A DNA stretch of 64,000 nt from Tragulus kanchil (lineage: Eukaryota; Chordata; Mammalia; Artiodactyla; Tragulidae), in NCBI GenBank assembly GCA_022376925.1, contig JAIOJX010000032.1:176253479-176317478 (forward strand). The letters are read 5' to 3'. The notes below the pieces were generated by a model. It searched no databases and was not told the DNA's origin. It worked only from the letters and a program-made list of their open reading frames with translations. A program made the translations under genes and the position numbers. Of the stretch, positions 23,525 through 34,060 are shown piece after piece. Within the stretch, counting starts at the first letter, position 1; each line of letters starts with the position of its first letter.

Positions 23525-24174
23525 AGAACTTCACCCTGGCAAAGTGCTGGGCAGATCCTGGATTCATAGCTAACATTTCCATAGGGTAATTTGTAAATGC
23601 AGTTCCTTTCTGAGAGGGAGTATTGTTAAAACTTCCACTCTCCTGTCTGCTCTGCTTTCTTCTCAGACTTTAATTTCAGTCTAATCCAATTTAGCAGCAC
23701 AGAGCATCTCCTGGGAAATGGGTTTATATGTATCGATAGATCGCATAGCCCAGAGCTCACCCACTTGCTTTCCCTGGCCACATAGGACTCAATAGGGAAC
23801 TGAGGATTTTGTGGATGGATATTGGAAAAGGTGAAAGGATGTGTTCCTTGCCTAAAAGAAATTGAGTCTGAGATGGACACATAGGAAAAAAGGGAAATAA
23901 AAACACTGGACGTGAATTCACTATCCATGCTAGCACACGTTAAACATCTCCCCTTACACTGAGATCCAGATTTACACTGGAAAGTAGCCCTTAAACTCAT
24001 CATCTCATTGAATTACCCTGAGATAATTTATGCATTAGAAGCTACAATACTAACACCATTTAACAGAAAACAGGCTCAGGAAGTCAGAGCGACATGTGTG
24101 CAGCTGTGGAGTTAGTAAGTGCTGTTCTGATTTGAACCGTGCTGCATCTTGGCCCCAGGTACTTTCTTACCCCA

Positions 24175-24812
24175 TGTTGTGGGCTGAGTCATGGTCCCAT
24201 AAAGATACATCCATGACCTCATATCCAGAACCATGTATATTTTACCACCTTATACGGCAAAATATGTGATTGTTGTGCCCAGTCACTCAGTTGTGTCTGA
24301 CTCTTTGTGACTTCATGGGCTGTAACCTGTCAGTCTTCTCTGTCCATGGAATATTCCAGGCAAGAATACTGGAGTGAGGTGCCATTTCCTTCTCCAGGGC
24401 ATATTCCTGATCTAGAAGTTGAACTCGTGTCTCCAGCATCTCCTGCATTAGCAGGTAGATTTTTCACTACTGAGCTACCTAGGAAGCCCAAAATGTGTGA
24501 CACAGAGAGCAGGTGAACCCTAAATGTCATCATATATATCCTCATGAGAAGAAGGCAGTGGGAGGGCTAATATACAAAAGGAAAGACTGTGACCACAGAG
24601 TCAGAGGTTGGAGTGACGCAGCCACAAGCCAAGGATGCCAGGAGCCCCAGAAGCTAGATGTGGCCAGGAAGGATGCTCTCCTGGAGCTTTTGGAGGGTGC
24701 TCTGTCCACCAACACCTTGATTTCAGACTCCTGGACTATGAAAAAATTAATTCCTATTGTTCTAAGTCTCTCAGTTTGTAGTAATTTGTTACAGCAGCCA
24801 GAAGAAACACAC
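24175..24812 (+). mobile_element. MLT1-like MaLR LTR interrupted by a SINE
   Basis: Solo LTR recognised by TGTTGTGGGCTGAGTCATGG, GACCTCATATCCAGAACCAT, TTGGAGTGACGCAGCCACAA, CACCTTGATTTCAGACTCCT and the 3' end TAATTTGTTACAGCAGCC. A Bov-tA SINE splits it at 24270-24489, dating the LTR as older. Confidence 0.72.
24270..24489 (-). mobile_element. Bov-tA-type SINE with target-site duplication
   Basis: Inverted SINE inside the MLT1-like LTR. AAAATATGTGA (24259-24269) on the left and AAAATGTGTGA (24490-24500) on the right form an 11-base target-site duplication with one mismatch. Ends CTACCTAGGAAGCCC. Confidence 0.88.
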
Positions 24813-25305
24813 TTCAAGAGTCATCTGGTTTAAAGTAACCTGGTAAATTTAGAATAGCTCCAGGTAGATGGGGATGAGGTGTTATCAGGAGCCTATACAC
24901 AGTAATTCTGGAGAGTCAGGGGCTGGAAGGAAGGACCTCTGTTTTTGCCCGGGTGGAACTAGGATTGTGGATTTTTCCTTGCCTAAAAGAAATTGAGTCT
25001 GAGATGGACACATAGGAAAAAAGGGAAATAAAAACACTGGACGTGAATTCACTATCCATGCTAGCACACGTTAAACATCTCCCCTTACACTGAGATCCAG
25101 ATTTACACTGGAAAGTAGCCCTTAAACTCATCATCTCATTGAATTACCCTGAGATAATTTATGCATTAGAAGCTACAATACTAACACCATTTAACAGAAA
25201 ACAGGCTCAGGAAGTCAGAGCGACATGTGTGCAGCTGTGGAGTTAGTAAGTGCTGTTCTGATTTGAACCGTGCTGCATCTTGGCCCCAGGTACTTTCTTA
25301 CCCCA

Positions 25306-25944
25306 TGTTGTGGGCTGAGTCATGGTCCCATAAAGATACATCCATGACCTCATATCCAGAACCATGTATATTTTTAACACCTTATACGGCAAAATATGTG
25401 ATTGTTGTGCCCAGTCACTCAGTTGTGTCTGACTCTTTGTGACTTCATGGGCTGTAACCTGTCAGTCTTCTCTGTCCATGGAATATTCCAGGCAAGAATA
25501 CTGGAGTGAGGTGCCATTTCCTTCTCCAGGGCATATTCCTGATCTAGAAGTTGAACTCGTGTCTCCAGCATCTCCTGCATTAGCAGGTAGATTTTTCACT
25601 ACTGAGCTACCTAGGAAGCCCAAAATGTGTGACACAGAGAGCAGGTGAACCCTAAATGTCATCATATATATCCTCATGAGAAGAAGGCAGTGGGAGGGCT
25701 AATATACAAAAGGAAAGACTGTGACCACAGAGTCAGAGGTTGGAGTGACGCAGCCACAAGCCAAGGATGCCAGGAGCCCCAGAAGCTAGATGTGGCCAGG
25801 AAGGATGCTCTCCTGGAGCTTTTGGAGGGTGCTCTGTCCACCAACACCTTGATTTCAGACTCCTGGACTATGAAAAAATTAATTCCTATTGTTCTAAGTC
25901 TCTCAGTTTGTAGTAATTTGTTACAGCAGCCAGAAGAAACACAC
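25306..25944 (+). mobile_element. MLT1-like LTR with SINE, second copy
   Basis: Copy of 24175-24812 through D9, including the same nested SINE (25401-25621) and flanking repeats. Confidence 0.72.
25401..25621 (-). mobile_element. Bov-tA-type SINE, second copy
   Basis: D9 copy of the SINE at 24270-24489. Confidence 0.87.
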
Positions 25945-26088
25945 TTCAAGAGTCATCTGGTTTAAAGTAACCTGGTAAATTTAGAATAGCTCCAGGTAGA
26001 TGGGGATGAGGTGTTATCAGGAGCCTATACACAGTAATTCTGGAGAGTCAGGGGCTGGAAGGAAGGACTCTGTTTGCAGGGTGGAATC

Positions 26089-26314
26089 TGTGTCTCTTCT
26101 CACCCTCTCCTGACCCATGGGTCAGGAAGCTGAATGGACACACTCCTCCTTCTCCCTCGAATTGAAATAGGACTAATTGACCCCTGAACTTCTATGCTAT
26201 CTCCCTTTCCTCTCTGATTTTGTTCTCCAAAACCAATAAGACCAAAAAGAGCTCTGTTCTTTCTTACCAATGGCTTTCTACGCTGCCCTACATTCACTCT
26301 CTGCCTCTCTCTCT
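26089..26314. other. Unassigned sequence
   Basis: CT-rich in part (26285-26320 contains a CTCTCTCT run). No exon recognised. Confidence 0.35.
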
Positions 26315-26750
26315 CTCTTTTTTAAATCTTTTAGGCAAAATTTACATATTGTAAAGCTATCATAGCCACACTAAGGTATACATTTCAATGGTATTTAGCA
26401 CAGTCTTAATGTCGTGTAACCGTCAATTCCATGTATTCCAAAATGTTTTCATCACCTCATAAAATCTTCATCCTGTTTATTTTTTTTCTTTTTGAGGGGA
26501 AAGTAAAGTTTATTAGATGGGACAAGGGAGAGTCGCTGCCAGTACAGCAGGCTGGCTTAAGGGAGAATCGGCATTGTTTAAATGGAAGACTCTGCTAGAA
26601 CAGCAGGTCGGCTCAAAGCAGAACTGACCCTTCATCCTGTTTAGATGGCAGTCTCCAGTTCTACCCTCTCAGCAGTTCCTGACAACAGTTAGCATGCATT
26701 TCTATAAATTTACCTATTCTACAGGTTTCATATAAATAGCATCATACAAC
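26315..26750 (-). mobile_element. Old L1 3' region interrupted by a retrocopy
   Basis: The segment AAGGTATACATTTCAATGGT, TTTTCATCACCTCATAAAAT, then (after the insertion at 26480-26629) CTATTCTACAGGTTTCATAT and AAATAGCATCATACAA matches the complement of an old mammalian L1 3' region as remembered. Removing the insertion plus one target-site copy restores a continuous alignment. Confidence 0.55.
26466..26643 (-). pseudogene. 150-base polyadenylated retrocopy with 14-base TSDs
   Basis: CTTCATCCTGTTTA occurs at 26466-26479 and 26630-26643, bounding a 150-base insert (26480-26629). The insert starts with a T-rich tract, so on the minus strand it ends in poly-A. Just upstream of that tail the minus strand reads CTAATAAACTTTACTTTCCC, with an AATAAA signal about 20 bases before the tail. 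This is the signature of an LINE-mobilised, 5'-truncated copy of a polyadenylated transcript. Two diverged units of about 50 bases (around 26544 and 26590, both ACAGCAGG-like) lie inside. The source transcript is not recognised; an endogenous-retrovirus LTR transcript is an alternative to a cellular mRNA. Confidence 0.72.
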
Positions 26751-27710
26751 TTAAAAAAAAAAAAAAGAATAGATCTGGGCTTTTTTAATTAAAAATGACA
26801 TCTTTTAACAAAGATGTTTACAAAGAGAGATACTCACTAAAAATTAAAAACATAATTTCAAACATTTCAAAATGTTTTTATATAAAGCACATAAATAAGC
26901 ACATATTTCCTAGGCCTATGCTTTTCATTAATGTGAATCACAATGTGTTAGCAGAGTATATTCTTCAAAATGAGATAAATGACTTCTGTAAAAGTCATCC
27001 TCAAACCAGACTTGACCCAGTCTTAGGCATATGTTCTACAAAATACTTAGAGTTACTTTTTAGTGAAAGGGATGTTACTATTTGTTTAGAGGACCACATT
27101 ACATTTCCAGGGAATGTTATGGTGTTTTACAGAGAAACACTTCCCAGAGGACCCCAAACAGTGATGACAGATACCCATCTCCCAAAACTGAAACAGAAGG
27201 AGGGGCTCAAACTCTTGGAAGGGAGCATGTGATCAGCTCTGTCTGCTCAGAACTTAATGCAGCAACAAGCTTATTAATAGGTTGAGACATCACAGGATCG
27301 GTGGCGGACTCTGCAAGGAAATTAGGCAACTGCAGACAGGAGAGTTTGAGCTCCCTTAAAGTTCTGCTCAGGGGAAATACCTACACATAGAAAACTCAAA
27401 GCCAGCCTCTAGTTTGCTTTATTCTACTAATTTAAAACAATGGAGAAATAATTCCATTCGGCCATAGAACTGAAGCCCTGTCTCCTAGAAAAGTGAGCAG
27501 CGTGAACCATCCCCCAGAATAAATCAAACCTAATTTGCTTTGGAAAGCTTAGCCAAAAAAGAAATTCAAAGAGCTCCTCAAATATTTGCCATGTGCAAGA
27601 AGTCACAAGGAACTTAAAGAACAGTGGGGACGATGACATAAAAACAGTGGCAGTGGAAGGGATAGAATGAAAATCCATGAGAGAGACCATGGTGGCTCTG
27701 CTGATGCAAA

Positions 27711-27770
27711 ATGATGATGACGATGATGACGATGATGATGATGATGTTAATGATGATGATGGCAGTGATG
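27711..27770 (+). repeat. (GAT)n microsatellite
   Basis: Imperfect trinucleotide repeat GATGAC/GATGAT. The poly-Asp reading frame across it is a by-product. Confidence 0.9.
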
Positions 27771-28079
27771 TAGGAAGGAGGGAGGTGGCTTTTGGAGATG
27801 ACGTAAAGGTGATGAAGATGAACTCTGAAATTCTATTGTTTGTGTTGGCAGGGTTTTATTAAGTCTTTGGTTTAACTGAGACAAACCTAACCTGAATTAT
27901 ATCTAACTTCCAAATTGATGATTTTATCCAATAAGCATTTAGCAACTCTAAGTATTACCCTAAGCCTCCAAGGCAAATTTTAATAAAATATCATCTCAAG
28001 AAATTCACAGTCTAGGAGTTGGCTACGACTGAGCAGGTGAGCATGATGGGAATTAGAAGAATGGGACAGGAATGAGAGC

Positions 28080-28111
<32 letters not shown>

Positions 28112-28112
28112 G
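28080..28112 (+). repeat. (TG)n(AG)n compound microsatellite
   Basis: About nine TG units followed by about seven AG units. Confidence 0.9.
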
Positions 28113-28247
28113 CTGAAAGCCTAAAATAGTGTAAAAGGCTTATATGCAGTAAGTGGGATTCACAAGTCTGCGTTTTCCTAAAGTTGGTCAATCATCAGAA
28201 TCATTAGAATCTTTAGGTGAACAATTAGTGGAATAGTGAGTTAGGAA

Positions 28248-28465
28248 ATAGCAAACATTTATGAATTTTTACACCTTGCCAGGCCTAGTGCCCAATACAT
28301 AGATAATCTCGTTGATCTTTCTCGGAACACCGTTATGACTTGATATTATTATTATGCCCATTTTTGTAGACAAGAAACTGAGGCAGAGAGAACTGAAGTG
28401 GCTTAGCCAAATTCAGACCTGAGCGTGACGTCTTAAGCTGCAAGGCTGTAACCTCTAGGCCCTAC
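28248..28465 (+). mobile_element. MIR SINE
   Basis: Near full-length MIR-type match: TAGCAAACATTTATGAATTT, CTTGCCAGGCCTAGTGCCCA, ATTATTATGCCCATTTTTGT, AAGAAACTGAGGCAGAGAGA and TTAGCCAAATTCAGACCTGA in the right order. Confidence 0.78.
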
Positions 28466-30443
28466 TGTTCCTGGACGACTTTGTAGAGGTGCTGATGTAT
28501 CACTGAAGGGAGATGGACCTGGGGAACCCCTGGACACACAAAGGCATCTGAGTTAAACTGGGTTTGTCTCAGAATCAGAAAGAAAATTCACTTTGGTTGT
28601 TTGTTAGTTTTTTCTCAGCCATTGTATGTTAATTTGATGCTATCCTCTGCTGCTTAATAGCATTTGTTAAATAAATATGACCTGGGCTCCTCGGGGTGAA
28701 AATGACAAGCTGAAGATGGGGAGTGTTCCTAAGTCAGGCTGGTGGGGGCTGGAAGTTGTGGATACCTGTATTGTTGGCACACCTGGGCCCCTCCCTGGGT
28801 CTCTCACCTCCTTATTTTGCAAAGTACCTACTTTACAAAGATTAGCATATGAGAAACTGCAGGGGCCTTCCCCAGAGCTGGGTGTGTAATAAACAATCCT
28901 TGTTATCATTCCTATGCTTAATATCCACCTGAGGGAGATTTAATTAGTCTTTCTCATAAAGGGACTTCCTCTTTTGCTGGAGCTTCTAAACATTCTTAGG
29001 TCTTCAAAGCATTCTTGGTGCCAGTCAATCTTCTGATAAACTAGCCATTTCCTGAAGCCTAGTCTGTACCTCCACGTTGGGCTGCTAGTTTAGAATTTTT
29101 TCCTGCCCAGTGAACTTATTTTGGACAGTGGACACCTTGGCAGATGGGCACATCTTCCCTGCATCCTGCTTCCCTCATCTTCCTGCTGGAGAAGCAGCTC
29201 TTTGACCCACCCTGCTGGCCTTCCAGGCTCCCTTTCTCCCTGCCATTGGAACAGCTGTGACCTCTTTCTAGATAGTTCTGGCTAGTGCCCTTTCCCTCTC
29301 TGGTCTTTGCACAAGCACAGACTCTCAATGAAGCATCCTCAAGCTCCCCGCCATGACACACGTCTGGCACTTTGTAGCCCCAGTAGGCTTGATGTTTCTC
29401 CGAGGGACTCTCACCATTGAAATCATGATGCATCATACTTCTGTAGTTTACTGATGCTGGCTTAGTTAGTTTATTGTATGATTTATGTACAAGAGGACAT
29501 TCAACACCACATTTCCAGGACCTACAACAGTGGATTTCACCTAGTCGTTACTAAAATAATATTCCTCCATTGAAGACTCTAACCTAGACAGGCAAACATG
29601 CAGGTGATTTCAATAACTAATAACCAGACTAACTCTGATAGATAGAAAATGAACCCAAGTTATCCCTCTGACAGCTACCCTTGACAGCCTGACCACGACC
29701 CACAAGGACACAGACAAATCTGTCTTTCATTACTATAAAAGCACTATTTAGTGAGTACCATTCCCTTCAGAGGGCTAACAATTCGCCCAGCATCATCCTA
29801 TGAGAACACAGTGGAGCCTGGTTATCTCCTAAACCAAAATGGCTCCAAATCTCTGTGTGTAGTCAGTTGCAAGAGCACGTTTCAAATTTATGCAATGTCA
29901 ATTTCTGATGTGATACTTGTAATGAAGAGTGACTCCCAAGCCTCAACTGGAGGGTTTCTGCAGCCAGAGGTCTCAGGAGAGGCACAGAAACTCATATTTT
30001 TCACAAGTGTCCCCCCAGTGGTTCTAAGCATTTGGCCCAGAGTTGACAGTTTCGGAACCCAGGCTCCATCCCGCTGCTCATTGGTTAAAACAGCAGAAGA
30101 AAGCAGAACTGGGGTCTCCATTCAACACAGGTAGCCCTTTGTGGCTTTCTCCATGAGTAAGAGAGAGGAGGGAAGGGGCAGAGTGAACAGGGGGAAAGCA
30201 GAATCGACTGGGGGATTTTATTATTTTATTCCTCTGCCCCCACCTCCACCTCCACCCCCAGGTATTCATAGCTCAAATGATGCCCCAAAGAGACCCCTTG
30301 ACTCTAAACTCATAAAATGCCTGCTTGGGAGTCAGGCTGTAATTTCCTTTTCTAAAGATGCCTCAATTATATCCAAGGAAAAGCCTGGTTACATTTTTAA
30401 AACTCAGGAGCAGCAGCTTTTAAATTTATTCAGACTAATGAGC
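28466..30443. other. Unassigned single-copy stretch
   Basis: No transposon clearly recognised; a pyrimidine-rich tract at 30226-30262 is noted. Minus frame 29116-29436 (106 codons) and plus frame 29751-30134 (127 codons) have no recognised domains. The last 110 bases (30335-30443) are AT-rich with TTTAAATTTATTCAGACTAA, homeodomain-site-like. Confidence 0.35.
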
Positions 30444-30830
30444 ACGTATAAATTTGGCGAATGCTAATTCACGGGAGTCGGCTGGGGCGATGGGAGAAAC
30501 ACAACAAGAGTGTCACTGCCTGAGAACAAAGTGAGTGGGTGATGCGGGCGACAGTAAAGATTTCTTTTAACATCACGAAAAGGCGACGTTAGTGACAGGT
30601 GAGAGGACAGACGCGGGATTCTGCCGCACTGGGAGAATTTGTGTACTATCAGGAAGCTGCGCGTTGACTTGGTACCAACTTAATAAGTTCAGCAGAGAAT
30701 AAGAGCAGGGGGTAGGGGAGGAGCTCGGATGGAGAAAGGGCGTCCACCTGCCTGCTTCCTTGGGAGGCAGAGGACGCTGATCACAGAGGCTGGAGGACTC
30801 CACTCCTCACTGAACCGCAGGTCTGGGTCC
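30444..30830 (+). promoter_or_regulatory. CpG-rich candidate promoter or enhancer
   Basis: I count about 19 CpG dinucleotides in roughly 375 bases, far denser than the surrounding CpG-poor sequence. A TATAAAT motif lies at 30447-30453, and a consensus splice donor (GACAG|GTGAGA) falls at 30598/30599, which would give a first exon of about 120 bases. No long reading frame begins in that exon (the ATG at 30490 stops after 14 codons), so any transcript would be non-coding here or spliced to a later start. Equally it could be a CpG-retaining enhancer. The downstream part is repeated at 31536-31908. Confidence 0.35.
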
Positions 30831-31408
30831 CCCACCCCTTGCTGGTTTCACAGGAATTAGCCACATGGTTTTAATCTGTTTCCTTCACTTTCTGAAATGA
30901 ATTTAGCATCCTCTGGAGACCGTTTCCAGTTCGGATCATCTCAAAGGGAGACATCCTAAATCAGACCCCATCAGTGTGCACCTGGATTTTGAGAGCGTCA
31001 CTCTTCAATCAAATGTGCAGGTTTCTGAAGCTGGAAGCCTCCAGCTCAGGGAGAAATCAGTTGGAGGCCAAACTTTGAAACCTTAATGAGCGTGGCTTTG
31101 TGAGCCACCATTGTACTTTCTGGGAGCAGGTGTGTCTGAGTGGACCACAAGCACCGAAACGGCTCAAATCTCCTTACTTATTTCTTTCTGTGAAAGGAGG
31201 GCACCTTCTCCCACCCCTGTGTGCTGTTCATACTCATGTGGACTCAGGGCCACCCTGGCTGAGTGGCCTCCTGCCTGTCTTTCTACCTTTCGCCCCACCA
31301 TCTTCTGTCCACACGCCTTCTGAGTATCAGCTGAAAGAACCTAATCAAATATTGATTGTTCAGTTTTCATGAGATGCTATAGAAAATCCAAATTTTTTGG
31401 CCAACCCC
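30831..31408. other. Unassigned sequence (repeated at 31909-32486)
   Basis: Follows the CpG-rich segment. The 90-codon frame at 31100-31372 recurs at 32178-32450 because of D10. No domain recognised. Confidence 0.35.
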
Positions 31409-31522
31409 TTATTTGGGGCTGAATTGTGTTCCCCCAGAGTCTATAGGTTGAAGCTCTAATCTCTACTATGACTGCCTTTGGAAATAAGATCTGAAAAATA
31501 ATTTAGGTGAAATGCTATTGTA
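31409..31522 (+). mobile_element. MLT1-like LTR 5' part, cut by D10 junction
   Basis: TTATTTGGGGCTGAATTGTG, then CCCCCAGAGTCTATAGGTTG and TGACTGCCTTTGGAAATAAG match the 5' part of an MLT1-type LTR. Cut at the D10 breakpoint; the longer copy follows at 32487. Confidence 0.65.
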
Positions 31523-32486
31523 TGTGGGGCAGTAATTGGCGAATGCTAATTCACGAGTCGGCTGGGCGATGGGAGAAACACAACAAGAGTGTCACTGCCT
31601 GAGAACAAAGTGAGTGGGTGATGCGGGCGACAGTAAAGATTTCTTTTAACATCACGAAAAGGCGACGTTAGTGACAGGTGAGAGGACAGACGCGGATTCT
31701 GCCGCACTGGGAGAATTTGTGTACTATCAGGAAGCTGCGCGTTGACTTGGTACCAACTTAATAAGTTCAGCAGAGAATAAGAGCAGGGGGTAGGGGAGGA
31801 GCTCGGATGGAGAAAGGGCGTCCACCTGCCTGCTTCCTTGGGAGGCAGAGGACGCTGATCACAGAGGCTGGAGGACTCCACTCCTCACTGAACCGCAGGT
31901 CTGGGTCCCCCACCCCTTGCTGGTTTCACAGGAATTAGCCACATGGTTTTAATCTGTTTCCTTCACTTTCTGAAATGAATTTAGCATCCTCTGGAGACCG
32001 TTTCCAGTTCGGATCATCTCAAAGGGAGACATCCTAAATCAGACCCCATCAGTGTGCACCTGGATTTTGAGAGCGTCACTCTTCAATCAAATGTGCAGGT
32101 TTCTGAAGCTGGAAGCCTCCAGCTCAGGGAGAAATCAGTTGGAGGCCAAACTTTGAAACCTTAATGAGCGTGGCTTTGTGAGCCACCATTGTACTTTCTG
32201 GGAGCAGGTGTGTCTGAGTGGACCACAAGCACCGAAACGGCTCAAATCTCCTTACTTATTTCTTTCTGTGAAAGGAGGGCACCTTCTCCCACCCCTGTGT
32301 GCTGTTCATACTCATGTGGACTCAGGGCCACCCTGGCTGAGTGGCCTCCTGCCTGTCTTTCTACCTTTCGCCCCACCATCTTCTGTCCACACGCCTTCTG
32401 AGTATCAGCTGAAAGAACCTAATCAAATATTGATTGTTCAGTTTTCATGAGATGCTATAGAAAATCCAAATTTTTTGGCCAACCCC

Positions 32487-32725
32487 TTATTTGGGGCTGA
32501 ATTGTGTTCCCCCAGAGTCTATAGGTTGAAGCTCTAATCTCTACTATGACTGCCTTTGGAAATAAGATCTGAAAAATAATTTAGGTGAAATGCTATTGTA
32601 GTGGTGGATCCCTGACCTGCTGGGACCAGTGTCCTTAGGAGAAGAGCAAGAGACACCAGAGCATCCCCCACTCTGCAAACAAAGAGAAAGAATCTCAAGA
32701 GGATACAGGAGAGGAGGGACTGTCC
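32487..32725 (+). mobile_element. MLT1-like MaLR LTR, 5' part
   Basis: Same insertion as 31409-31522 but continuing through CCAGTGTCCTTAGGAGAAGA and AGAGACACCAGAGC, typical of the middle of MLT1-type LTRs. The 3' half is not recognisable. Confidence 0.68.
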
Positions 32726-32966
32726 TGTACTTTCAACCGGATGTCTACTGGTCCCTTTAGAATGCCTTTCTCATATCACTCACTTGATGATCAAATGGTC
32801 CTCAACTCAGGTACCAGGCAAGTTCTCCTGGATTTTCCTAGATTTTTGAAAAGAGTGTCTGTGTTCTGTGCTTACTTAGCATTCCATGCCCTTACTCTTG
32901 TAAAGTTGAACATACAGTCATGAAAACATGATTTTACCTGATTTTTCCCACACCTAATCTCTAAAT

Positions 32967-33183
32967 GGGCTTCCCAACTGGCGCTAATGGTAAAGAACCC
33001 AGCAACAAAAACAGGAGACACTAAGAGATGCAGGTTTGATCCCTGGATGGGGGAGATCCCCTGGAGGAAGTCATGGCAACTCACCCAGAATTCTTGCCTG
33101 GAAAATCCCATGGACGGAGGAGCCTGGTGAGCTACAGTCAATGGAGTTGCGGAGTTGGACACAACTGAAGTGATTTTGCAGCA
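32967..33183 (+). mobile_element. Bov-tA-type SINE with perfect 12-base TSD
   Basis: Starts GGGCTTCCCAACTGGCGCTA and ends GACACAACTGAAGTGATTTT plus a few bases. The flanks TAATCTCTAAAT at 32955-32966 and 33184-33195 are identical, a clean target-site duplication proving retrotransposition. Confidence 0.93.
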
Positions 33184-33339
33184 TAATCTCTAAATACCTA
33201 GAGAAGTCTGGCTTAGATTTGCATCTTAGTGTTTGAAGAATTTAACATCTGTCTCAAATCTCTGTGCTACTAGAGTTGACTGATGGATGGAAGATGAAAT
33301 GGGTAAACCACTAACTGGTTGGGTAGATAGACAGATGAG

Positions 33340-33385
33340 TGAAAGGATGGATGGATGGATGGGTGGATGGGTGGATGAGTAGATG
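33340..33385 (+). repeat. (GGAT)n array
   Basis: GGAT/GGGT tetranucleotide repeats followed by GATGAGTAGATGCATGCATG. Confidence 0.9.
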
Positions 33386-33640
33386 CATGCATGGAAGAGC
33401 ATACAGTTGAGTGGCTGGCTGGCTGACTAAATACAGAGATGAAGGTTTATTATATTTTCTAGTCTGGAGCTTCTGGTAGTGCAGAGGACAGGGTAAGGGT
33501 TGAGGCTGGGCCACCACAGTGTTTTTTCTCAATGCATATTGCTCTTCTCATCAAACCTTTGTATTGAAAATTCCTTACTTGTTCCTTTACTGTTCATGGC
33601 ACTGACTGCTGAATCTCTGCAGTACTGAGGGCTCAAAATT

Positions 33641-33819
33641 TGACTGCCTTTGGAAATAAGATCTGAAAAATAATTTAGGTGAAATGCTATTGTAGTGGTG
33701 GATCCCTGACCTGCTGGGACCAGTGTCCTTAGGAGAAGAGCAAGAGACACCAGAGCATCCCCCACTCTGCAAACAAAGAGAAAGAATCTCAAGAGGATAC
33801 AGGAGAGGAGGGACTGTCC
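33641..33819 (+). mobile_element. MLT1-like LTR, partial copy
   Basis: D11 copy of 32547-32725, starting abruptly inside the LTR at the junction. Confidence 0.65.
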
Positions 33820-34060
33820 TGTACTTTCAACCGGATGTCTACTGGTCCCTTTAGAATGCCTTTCTCATATCACTCACTTGATGATCAAATGGTCCTCAAC
33901 TCAGGTACCAGGCAAGTTCTCCTGGATTTTCCTAGATTTTTGAAAAGAGTGTCTGTGTTCTGTGCTTACTTAGCATTCCATGCCCTTACTCTTGTAAAGT
34001 TGAACATACAGTCATGAAAACATGATTTTACCTGATCTTTCCCACACCTAATCTCTAAAT

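Larger units (their letters stand above)
21901..24031 (+). repeat. D8: direct duplication, offset 1,084
   Basis: Copy A is 21901-22947 and copy B 22985-24031. The offset is constant at 1,084 throughout. The clearest difference is a CpG-type transition (C at 22691, T at 23775). Includes the GGAT array and a MIR in both copies. Confidence 0.93.
23844..26088 (+). repeat. D9: direct duplication, offset 1,131
   Basis: Copy A is about 23844-24958 and copy B 24975-26088. The last bases of copy A (24935-24958) carry extra C, T and G bases relative to 26068-26088, typical of a low-quality block end. Overlaps D8 copy B, giving three copies near 22760, 23844 and 24975. Confidence 0.92.
26751..28247. 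other. Unassigned single-copy stretch
   Basis: Contains a 145-codon plus frame (26795-27232) without recognised domains, a GAT-rich tract (27711-27770) and a TG/AG tract (28080-28112). No exon or RNA gene recognised. Confidence 0.35.
30454..32600 (+). repeat. D10: direct duplication, offset 1,078-1,082
   Basis: Copy A is 30454-31522 and copy B 31536-32600. Copy B has shorter G runs than copy A (near 30473/31555 and 30484/31564), the typical homopolymer difference. Copy B begins just inside the CpG-rich segment and so lacks the TATA-like motif at 30447. Confidence 0.93.

Noticed and set aside
22542..25134. Recurring 125-codon minus-strand frame (three places) as a tandem gene family
   Set aside because: The copies sit at exactly the D8 and D9 offsets, flanking non-coding DNA is equally identical, and there is no recognised domain.
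27677..27862. Poly-aspartate protein
   Set aside because: Translation of a (GAT)n microsatellite.
30226..30262. Proline-rich coding stretch
   Set aside because: A short pyrimidine-rich low-complexity tract; adjoining frame has no recognisable domain.
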